This document shows positions 58,838-64,000 of a DNA stretch of 64,000 nucleotides, in pieces. A program made the position numbers and the translations under genes. Within the stretch, counting starts at the first letter, position 1. Each line of letters begins with the position of its first letter. Source of the stretch: Caenimonas sedimenti (GTDB lineage Bacteria; Pseudomonadota; Gammaproteobacteria; Burkholderiales; Burkholderiaceae_C); the NCBI RefSeq assembly GCF_007833165.1, contig NZ_VOBQ01000004.1:124001-188000 (forward strand), written 5' to 3'. The notes under the pieces are model-generated. The model was not told the origin of the DNA and searched no databases. It saw nothing but the letters and a program-made list of their open reading frames with translations.

Positions 58838-59911
58838 GATTCACTAAGTAAATGCAACACGATTCCTTGGAGTAAGGGTGGATGAGCAGAGCGATACTGC
58901 TGCCCCCTTTATCCGGCAAGAAGAAGGTTGCAGACATGTACCACCAGCTCACCCAGGAAGAACGATACCGCATCACGGCCCATCGCATGGCGGGGTGTAC
59001 CCAGGCGCAGATCGCTCGGCTGCTCGATCGCCACCCCAGCACCATCAGCAGAGAGTTGCGGCGCAACGTGACGCGCCACGACGGCGACTACCGCGCCGAG
59101 AAGGCCGACAGCTACGCGCGCACCAGGCGCAGGAACTGCCGGCGCGGCTCCCAGTACAGCGCCGAGGACATGGAACTGGTGGCAATGATGCTGCGCTGGA
59201 AGTGGAGCCCGGAGCAGATCTCCGGGGCGTTGAGCATCAGCGGCCACTTGGCCATCAGCTACGAGACGATCTACCGGGCGATCCGCCAGGACAGGCTCAC
59301 AGGCGGCAGTCTATGGAAGCACACCCGGATCATGAGCAACCAGCGGCGCAAGCGCTACCGCGGGGCAGACTCACGCGGGGTGCTGCCTGGCAAGCGACAC
59401 ATCAGCGAGCGGCCGCTGGAGGTCGAGGGCCGCCAGCGCATTGGCCACTGGGAAGGTGACACCGTCATGGGCAGCGACCTTCACCACTGCGTGCTCACGC
59501 TGGTGGAGCGCAAGACGGGCTTTGCCATCATCAAGAAGCTCGGCGCCCGCAACATGGAAGAGGTGACGCGGGCAGCCACCAAGGCGATCGGCAGCCACCG
59601 TGGCCGGTTCAAGACTTTGACGTTGGACAACGGCACCGAGTTTCACGACTACGCCAAACTCGAGGAGCGATTCCCGCTGAAGGTCTACTTCGCGACGCCC
59701 TATCACTCATGGGAAAGAGGCAGCAACGAGAACTTCAATGGCCTCGTGCGCCAGTATCTGCCCAAGGGCAGCTGCATGAGTTCAGTCACACAGGCTCAAT
59801 GCGATCGGATTGCCGATGATTTGAACAACAGACCGAGAAAGAGACTTGAATTTAGAACACCAGCGCAGCTATATCATTGAACTCTTTGGCGTTGCACTTG
59901 CTGGTTGAATC
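58838..59911 (+). mobile_element. IS30-family insertion sequence
   Basis: An element of about 1074 bp bounded by imperfect inverted repeats beginning GATTCA at both ends (about 58838-58860 and 59891-59911), sharing TGCAAC. It carries one intact transposase. It lies within cassette 4, between the gene and its attC. No target duplication is evident, so some adjacent bases may have been lost. Confidence 0.85.
58882..59880 (+). CDS. IS30-family transposase
   Basis: A 332-residue DDE transposase (314 from the Met at 58936). It has an HTH with YHQLTQEERYRITAHRMAG and HPSTISRELRRN, and a catalytic triad at D175 (HWEGDTVMG), D231 (TLDNGTEF) and E265 (ERGSNENFNG), numbered from the second Met. It appears intact and active. 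The start at 58882 follows a GGAG site; the later Met also has a GAAGG site. Confidence 0.92.
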   Translation: MSRAILLPPLSGKKKVADMYHQLTQEERYRITAHRMAGCTQAQIARLLDRHPSTISRELRRNVTRHDGDYRAEKADSYARTRRRNCRRGSQYSAEDMELVAMMLRWKWSPEQISGALSISGHLAISYETIYRAIRQDRLTGGSLWKHTRIMSNQRRKRYRGADSRGVLPGKRHISERPLEVEGRQRIGHWEGDTVMGSDLHHCVLTLVERKTGFAIIKKLGARNMEEVTRAATKAIGSHRGRFKTLTLDNGTEFHDYAKLEERFPLKVYFATPYHSWERGSNENFNGLVRQYLPKGSCMSSVTQAQCDRIADDLNNRPRKRLEFRTPAQLYH

Positions 59912-60387
59912 TAAGCGTCGAGCGCATGCAGGAACCTCGATGCCTCTTCGATCTCCTCGGGGAAGTACTCGCCCCAATGAGGGTGCTCCCTAAGCCACTC
60001 GACGAAGCTAATAAGGCACTTCACTTGCCGCGCGTCCAGCAAAGACATGCGCTCCCGCGTCTCCTGCCTGTACTGTTCCTCAGGCCCGAGGTTATAGACC
60101 AGGAAATCTGTCTCCATTCTGTTGTACTCAGCCTCTGGCGTCAGGCAAAACGGCAAGTAGTGCGGAAGCGCCCAGGCCCACCCTTTGGCAGACAAGCAGG
60201 ACATCTCTTGATGCATGTGTCTTATGACTGCGCCGTCAATCGGTTTCCCCCGCAGTGAAGCAAGCTCGCTTGCCAGATAGTCACACTGAAAGCACCCCTC
60301 GGCGTGATATCGGAGCTCGGCTTCGCTAGGCATCTCCACTGGCGGAAAAGCCGCGTGAATCTCTGCAAGCAGGACAGTCGTGTCCAT
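59911..60387 (-). CDS. Cassette gene: DUF6714-like protein
   Basis: A 158-residue protein with conserved-looking stretches HMHQEMSCLSAKGWAWALPHYLPF and the C-terminal HPHWGEYFPEEIEEASRFLHA, reminiscent of DUF6714. The family call is moderate. Its stop codon (TAG) directly abuts the IS30 inverted repeat, so the natural 3' end may have been altered by the insertion. The ATG is 6 bases from the next attC core. Confidence 0.65.
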   Translation of the reverse strand: MDTTVLLAEIHAAFPPVEMPSEAELRYHAEGCFQCDYLASELASLRGKPIDGAVIRHMHQEMSCLSAKGWAWALPHYLPFCLTPEAEYNRMETDFLVYNLGPEEQYRQETRERMSLLDARQVKCLISFVEWLREHPHWGEYFPEEIEEASRFLHALDA

Positions 60388-60392
60388 TCGGC

Positions 60393-60482
60393 GTCTAACG
60401 TGCGTGTAACCGGCGACTTGCGAGAGGAGCTCGCGGAGCGAGCGGACGCCGCAAGGCGTCCGTGTTGACTGGCTGGTTAGAC
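60393..60482 (-). repeat. attC site (cassette 3)
   Basis: Cores GTCTAAC (60393-60399) and GTTAGAC (60476-60482), 90 bp, with inner arms CTCGC/GCGAG around a GGA loop change. Confidence 0.9.
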
Positions 60483-60797
60483 CTCATTCGTCGCTCCTTT
60501 GAGACGCCTGCTCCTGAGTGCCGTGATTGCCCAGACAACGTAAGGCGCCAGAAGAACGCCGTAGAACAGGAAATAGTTCAGGCTCGCGAGATAGAGAGCC
60601 AGCACCCACAGCAAAGGCAATGCCATTAACGCCCACTTCCAGCCAACGACTCTCAGGACCGCTGGGACAGGAAGCGCTAGAAGCACGACGTAGGCAACTA
60701 GAGCGTTCCCCATGTCGTGTGCACGCGCGGGTGCTGCCCACAGCATGGCGCTGCTCGCGAGCGCTACTCGTTCTGGAAAGGCGAGACGGATCATCAT
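60477..60797 (-). CDS. Cassette gene: small membrane protein, unknown
   Basis: A 106-residue protein with an N-terminal signal-like segment and three hydrophobic stretches (about 30-50, 54-72 and 74-92). A Lys/Arg-rich tail (RSRRLKG) suggests a cytoplasmic C-terminus. It ends GTC TAA from the attC core. No family was recognised. Confidence 0.68.
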   Translation of the reverse strand: MMIRLAFPERVALASSAMLWAAPARAHDMGNALVAYVVLLALPVPAVLRVVGWKWALMALPLLWVLALYLASLNYFLFYGVLLAPYVVWAITALRSRRLKGATNEV

Positions 60798-60800
60798 GAG

Positions 60801-60890
60801 GTCTAACGTGCGTGTAACCCGCGACCAAGGAGAGGAGGTCGCGCAGCGACCGGACGCCCTTGGGCGTCGGCGTTGACTAGCTTGTTAGAC
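60801..60890 (-). repeat. attC site (cassette 2)
   Basis: Cores GTCTAAC (60801-60807) and GTTAGAC (60884-60890), 90 bp, of the ACCCGCGACCAAGG arm family. Inner arms GGTCGC/GCGACC. Confidence 0.9.
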
Positions 60891-61172
60891 CGCACGGTTC
60901 ATTGCCTCCGAGAGTTGCTGCATGAAGTTCTCTCCAAAGCGCTCGTCCACCGCCGCGATGGCCCGCAGCGCTTGGGCACGATCAAACGATTTCCCTTCCA
61001 GTACCGCCAGCGCTTGATTGTGCAATGCATATGCTAGGTGGGCTGCTGCTCGTACAGCAGGCTCGCTGCCCGAGTCTGGACCGAGATGGCCGGCCAACAG
61101 AAGGCGCAGCTCGTACAAAGCGAATGCCAGGATTTGGTGTTGATCCGGTTCGCGAGGCATGGTCTTCGTCAT
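60885..61172 (-). CDS. Cassette gene: hypothetical helical protein
   Basis: A 95-residue protein, predicted to be all-helical (ILAFALYELRLLLAGHLG, AAAHLAYALHNQALAVLEG). No family was recognised. Final codons GTC TAA come from the attC core. It sits second from attI, where Pc-driven expression is expected to be relatively strong. Confidence 0.65.
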   Translation of the reverse strand: MTKTMPREPDQHQILAFALYELRLLLAGHLGPDSGSEPAVRAAAHLAYALHNQALAVLEGKSFDRAQALRAIAAVDERFGENFMQQLSEAMNRAV

Positions 61173-61175
61173 GCG

Positions 61176-61265
61176 GTCTAACGTAGAAGTGACCGGCGAC
61201 CGAGGGCAGGAAGCCGCGAAGCGGCGGGACGCCCTTGGGCGTCCGTGTCGACTGGCAAGTTAGAG
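61176..61265 (-). repeat. attC site (cassette 1)
   Basis: Cores GTCTAAC (61176-61182) and GTTAGAG (61259-61265), 90 bp. Arms GACGCCC/GGGCGTC, inner arms GCCGC/GCGGC around GAA. Confidence 0.9.
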
Positions 61266-61691
61266 CGCTGCTTGACCAAGTGCGGGGGTCCTGTCTCCCC
61301 AGCCGTAGAACAGCGCTTCGCCTTGCTCGTTGACCTCGACATAGGCGTAAGAATCATCTGCCTCTCCCTCCCTACGCGGAAGCCTCCAAAAGTGGGCGCG
61401 ACCTTCGGCGTTCGACTGAATTCCCAAGTACTGTAGCTCGTCGGCCCGTAGCGCGCCCTCACGACCGACCTCTCCCAGTTCTCGACGCAAATAGCGCGGC
61501 AGTTCTCTCTCTTCTTCGTCCTTGAGGCCCGTGATTCCGAACCAGGGCGCCATTTCCACCAATTTTGCCTCGGCCTCCCATCTCCGATCGACTTCCGCCG
61601 ACGCCTCCGCGTAAACACCTCTCCAGAACCGGGTGAGTCGCCACGCTCCGTAGATCAAGAGCAGTCCGATGGCGGCGAGCACGTATGCCAC
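61260..61691 (-). CDS. Cassette 1 gene: single-TM protein, unknown
   Basis: A 143-residue protein with one N-terminal membrane helix (about 3-20), a charged helix (AEASAEVDRRWEAEAKLVEM) and a soluble C-terminus. GTG at 61691 is the start, 7 bases inside the attI junction. The final codons CTC TAA come from the attC core. As the attI-proximal cassette it is the most recently integrated in principle and the best expressed from Pc. Confidence 0.68.
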   Translation of the reverse strand: MAYVLAAIGLLLIYGAWRLTRFWRGVYAEASAEVDRRWEAEAKLVEMAPWFGITGLKDEEERELPRYLRRELGEVGREGALRADELQYLGIQSNAEGRAHFWRLPRREGEADDSYAYVEVNEQGEALFYGWGDRTPALGQAAL

Positions 61692-61697
61692 TACTGC

Positions 61698-61770
61698 GCT
61701 CTAACGTAATGTCCATCCGCGCAGCGATAACACTTTCGGTGCGGGATAAAACTTTTGCGGATTGGGGTGC
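61698..61770 (-). other. attI integration site (approximate)
   Basis: The core GTTAGAGC on the minus strand (61698-61705) joins the first cassette to non-cassette sequence. To its right lies about 65 bases without inverted pairing, as expected for an attI rather than attC. The right boundary is uncertain. Confidence 0.7.
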
Positions 61771-61772
61771 AA
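61745..61772 (-). promoter_or_regulatory. Candidate cassette promoter Pc
   Basis: Reading leftward into the array, TTGCAC (61767-61772) and TTTATC (61745-61750) are spaced by 16 bases. The -10 is weak, so this is a tentative Pc. A TTGACG (further right) has no matching -10. Confidence 0.35.
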
Positions 61773-61833
61773 GTTGTCGTCAAGCCTAGGCTTTTCCATT
61801 TCTTCGGCGTCTCCCAGCTTTGGATGCTTGCGT

Positions 61834-61865
61834 GCTATTCCGCAAGCTGACAAGTGCGAAATAGC
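61834..61865. other. Inverted repeat in the attI-intI gap
   Basis: GCTATTCCGCA and TGCGAAATAGC form an 11-bp stem with one mismatch and a 10-base loop. It lies between attI and the intI promoter and could be a terminator or regulatory structure. No T-run follows it. Confidence 0.5.
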
Positions 61866-61947
61866 ATGGCGGATAACGCTGTCGCCTTGCGGGATAACGC
61901 CAGCTGGCTGCGCGGTGAGCCTTGTGCGTGCTGGGTAATTTGCGTTA

Positions 61948-61967
61948 TACTGTATTTAATCACAGTA
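61948..61967 (+). promoter_or_regulatory. LexA (SOS) box in the intI promoter
   Basis: TACTGTATTTAATCACAGTA matches the LexA consensus CTGT-N8-ACAG. It overlaps the candidate -10 (TATACT at 61947-61952; TTGTGC -35 18 bases upstream). It lies 9 bases before the intI start codon, as known for class 1 and Vibrio integrases. Confidence 0.85.
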
Positions 61968-61975
61968 TATTTTTT

Positions 61976-63028
61976 GTGTATTTCCGCATCACAAGCCCGC
62001 CACCGGGTCGTTTGCTCGACCAAGTCCGCGAGCGCGCGCGCTATTTGCACTATAGCCTGAGTACTGAAAAAGCCTATCTATACTGGGTTCGATTTTTCAT
62101 CCGCTGGCACGGGCTGAAGCATCCGCGCGACATGGGCGCGGCGCACGTCGAAGCCTTCCTCGCGATGCTGGCGACCGAGCGTCACGTCTCGCCGTCCACG
62201 CACAACCAGGCGCTCAGCGCCATCCTGTTTCTCTACCGCGAAGTTCTGGCCATCAAGCTGCCCTGGCTGGACAACATGCAGCGCCCCATGCGCGCCAAGC
62301 GCATTCCCGCCGTGCTCACACGCGAAGAGGTGGCCGCGCTGCTGGCTCGAATGGACGGCGAGACCGGGCTGGTGGCGCGCCTGCTCTATGGCACGGGCAT
62401 GCGGCTCATGGAGGGGCTGCGCTTGCGCATCAAGGATGTCGATTTCGACCGGCAGGCCATCATCGTGCGGCAGGCCAAGGGCAACAAGGATCGCGTCGTG
62501 ATGCTCCCGCATTCACTGGCTGATGCACTGCGCCAGCAGCTCATGGCCGCGCGTGCCCGCTGGCAGACGGACCGCGACGCCGGCCGAGGCGGTGTTGAAG
62601 TTCCGAACGCGCTGGAAGCCAAGTATCCGCAGGTTGGCTCGACGTGGGCATGGTTCTGGATCTTTCCTTCCCCCACCTACGGGATGGATCCGCGCACGGG
62701 CGTGGTGCGCCGGCATCACCTGTACGAAGAGCGGTTCGCGCGCGCTGTCAAGGCGGCCGCGCGCGGCGCCAGGATCGAGAAGCATGTCACCGCACACACG
62801 CTGCGCCACTCGTTCGCCACCCACCTGCTGCAAGCCGGCACCGACATCCGCACGGTGCAAGAGCTCCTGGGTCACAGCGACGTGAGCACGACCATGATCT
62901 ACACACACGTGCTCAAAGTGGCCGCGGGTGGCACGGCCAGCCCGCTGGACGCAATCCTGGCGGGCATGCCATTCGCACCCTCGGTGGGGCCCCCGACCGC
63001 GCGCGAGCCGGCACCGGCCTGCGCCTGA
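61976..63028 (+). CDS. intI: Integron integrase IntI (tyrosine recombinase)
   Basis: IntI catalyses cassette insertion at attI and excision at attC. The 350-residue protein (GTG start at 61976, inside the usual [22 protein letters not shown]-terminus) has Arg143 (GTGMRLMEG), Lys171 (GNKDR), His274 and Arg277 (HTLRHSF), His300 (LLGHSDVS) and nucleophile Tyr309. The patch [22 protein letters not shown] (about 211-232) is the IntI-specific insert that distinguishes it from XerC/D. Earlier starts would precede the LexA box. No Shine-Dalgarno is visible, so the start is moderately certain. Confidence 0.95.
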   Translation: MYFRITSPPPGRLLDQVRERARYLHYSLSTEKAYLYWVRFFIRWHGLKHPRDMGAAHVEAFLAMLATERHVSPSTHNQALSAILFLYREVLAIKLPWLDNMQRPMRAKRIPAVLTREEVAALLARMDGETGLVARLLYGTGMRLMEGLRLRIKDVDFDRQAIIVRQAKGNKDRVVMLPHSLADALRQQLMAARARWQTDRDAGRGGVEVPNALEAKYPQVGSTWAWFWIFPSPTYGMDPRTGVVRRHHLYEERFARAVKAAARGARIEKHVTAHTLRHSFATHLLQAGTDIRTVQELLGHSDVSTTMIYTHVLKVAAGGTASPLDAILAGMPFAPSVGPPTAREPAPACA

Positions 63029-63050
63029 TGCGCGGCGGCATCTGCCGGGT

Positions 63051-63686
63051 TCAATACAGCGTTGCCCGCTGCCGCGTCGGCAACTCCCTGTCGTACTGTT
63101 CCCCATCTATGCCGGCGTCGGTCAACGCCTGAAGCAAAGCCCCAGCCGTGGGTACGCCGGCGGGCCGCATTTTCACCGCCTTCCACAAGCCCGACCGCTG
63201 CATCGCCCGCGCGCACTGGAAGAACACCGTGTCCACTTCGATCTCCAGCACGCACTTGGGCGCCTGCCCCTGCATCACGAAGCGCTGCAGCAGCGCGGGC
63301 TCGATGCTGATGCGGGCGCGCCCGTTGACACGCAAGGTCTCACCCACCCCCGGGATGAGGAAAAGCAGCGCCACCCGCGGATCAGCGACGATGTTGCGCA
63401 GGCTGTCGATGCGGTTGTTGCCGCGTCGCTCAGGCAGCAGCAGTGTCTTTTCGTCCCGCACCACGACGAACCCGGCCGGGTCGCCGCGTGGCGAGGCATC
63501 CAGGCCGCCGGGGCCGCTTGTCGCCAGCATCGCGAACGGCGAGGCTTCGATCCATTGCCGGTAAGCCGGGTGGACCACCGGCACCTCCTTGCGCAGCGAG
63601 GCTTCCCCCACCGCACCGAACAGCGCGTTCAGTTGATCCAGATGGGTGATGTGATGAGGGTCGCCGGAGGCGTCGCGGTCTGCCAT
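63051..63686 (-). CDS. PPOX-class FMN-binding protein (pyridoxamine phosphate oxidase-like)
   Basis: A 211-residue flavin-reductase-like split-barrel protein. ASPFAMLATSGPGGLDASPRGDPAGFVVV and DEKTLLLPERRGNNRIDSLRNI match the MSMEG_1061-type FMN-binding pyridoxamine-phosphate-oxidase-related group. The reaction is unknown. It converges with intI from the right, with 22 bases between them, and marks the return to ordinary chromosome. Confidence 0.85.
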   Translation of the reverse strand: MADRDASGDPHHITHLDQLNALFGAVGEASLRKEVPVVHPAYRQWIEASPFAMLATSGPGGLDASPRGDPAGFVVVRDEKTLLLPERRGNNRIDSLRNIVADPRVALLFLIPGVGETLRVNGRARISIEPALLQRFVMQGQAPKCVLEIEVDTVFFQCARAMQRSGLWKAVKMRPAGVPTAGALLQALTDAGIDGEQYDRELPTRQRATLY

Positions 63687-63727
63687 CCGCCAAGGCTACA
63701 CCACGCGCGCCGGCGGCCGGGCAGCCG

Positions 63728-64000
63728 CTACATCCCCATCACATCCGCAAATTTCTCGCCCTCGGCGCTCTGCTGCAGCGCCCACATGTCCGCGTAACGC
63801 CCGCCGTGCGCCAGCAGTTGCTGGTGCGTGCCGCGCTCGATGATCCGGCCCGCCTCCATCACCAGGATCTCGTGCGCGTCCACCACCGTGGAAAGGCGGT
63901 GCGCGATCACGAGCGTTGTCTTGTGCTGCGCCACGCTCTTCAGCTCGGCCTGGATGGCGCGCTCGTTGGCGCTGTCCAGCGCGCTGGTCGCTTCGTCGAA
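63728..64000 (-). CDS. ABC exporter ATPase domain, C-terminal fragment (window edge)
   Basis: The frame is open to the window edge at 64000. The visible part is the end of an ABC nucleotide-binding domain: [19 protein letters not shown] (after Walker B), the switch histidine VIAHRLST, then a helical tail ending GMxxMWALQQ-like. This fits the ATM1/MsbA-type half-transporter class. The substrate cannot be told from this fragment. Confidence 0.85.
   Translation of the reverse strand, partial: FDEATSALDSANERAIQAELKSVAQHKTTLVIAHRLSTVVDAHEILVMEAGRIIERGTHQQLLAHGGRYADMWALQQSAEGEKFADVMGM

Larger units (their letters stand above)
52692..63028. mobile_element. Chromosomal integron: IntI integrase, attI and a 14-cassette array
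   Basis: An IntI-type recombinase (61976-63028, plus) and 14 minus-strand cassettes (52763-61691), divergent from it and separated by attC sites, form a complete integron. Twelve attC sites share one architecture and near-identical outer arms, the hallmark of sedentary chromosomal integrons. The cassette closest to attI is the gene at 61260-61691. Coding sequence here is visibly AT-richer and more varied in codon use than the flanking chromosome. Confidence 0.93.

Noticed and set aside
52692..61265. CRISPR array interpretation of the repeats
   Set aside because: Repeats are about 90 bp imperfect palindromes spaced by gene-sized segments, with an IntI gene and no Cas genes; this is attC architecture.
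61922..61975. Longer intI reading frame starting at 61922
   Set aside because: It would translate through the LexA box and the promoter; the GTG at 61976 gives the conserved IntI N-terminus.

Overview
The window is high-GC bacterial chromosome, most likely from the Burkholderiales (Comamonadaceae such as Ramlibacter or Variovorax). This is inferred from a complete mra/dcw cell-wall cluster followed by lpxC, a Bug-type (TctC) periplasmic binding protein, a long Lys/Ala/Pro-rich N-terminal extension on DksA, an HslV that starts MEQFHGTT, and a gltIJKL aspartate/glutamate ABC transporter. No tRNA or 16S/23S rRNA was seen, so the genus is not fixed. Layout: 1-1236 holds a GT2 glycosyltransferase, a DUF2304 protein and a small membrane protein. 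1250-19396 is the division and cell-wall cluster, read right to left: mraZ-rsmH-ftsL-ftsI-murE-murF-mraY-murD-ftsW-murG-murC-ddl-ftsQ-ftsA-ftsZ, then lpxC. It is tightly coupled by ATGA-type overlaps, with a promoter and MraZ-type boxes upstream of mraZ and a strong terminator after ftsZ. 19691-24593 carries hslVU, a STAS-domain protein and dksA. 24893-43249 is mostly housekeeping: a CobW GTPase, an RlmI-like methyltransferase, a 7TM signalling protein, xerC-DUF484-dapF, several metabolic genes, two M48 peptidases flanking the RNase P RNA gene rnpB (minus strand, about 39338-39725), and pyrC. 43321-49740 holds the gltIJKL transporter, aspA, a LysR regulator and an Asp/Glu racemase that appears frameshifted. 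49814-52279 is a coupled run of small genes (DUF2277, DUF2164, GNAT, unknown, membrane, exonuclease). The notable region is 52692-63028, a chromosomal integron. A tyrosine recombinase with the IntI-specific insert (61976-63028, plus strand) has a near-consensus LexA box in its promoter and lies next to an attI region. A divergent array of 14 gene cassettes runs left from attI on the minus strand. The cassettes are separated by 14 attC sites, most about 90 bp and strongly alike, whose inner hairpin arms change in a compensatory way. In nine cassettes the stop codon is supplied by the attC R'' core (TAAC). Cassette contents are mostly small unknown proteins: DUF5984, a SUKH/SMI1-like protein, DUF4375, a DUF6714-like protein, several small membrane proteins, a BrnT/BrnA toxin-antitoxin pair with its own promoter and palindromic operator, and one cassette with no convincing ORF but three related repeats. 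An IS30-family element sits between one cassette gene and its attC. The region beyond intI (a PPOX flavoprotein and the end of an ABC exporter) looks like ordinary chromosome again. The homogeneous attC sites, the SOS-controlled integrase and the mainly unknown cassettes fit a sedentary chromosomal integron. Some cassettes may encode defence or immunity functions, but that is inference.
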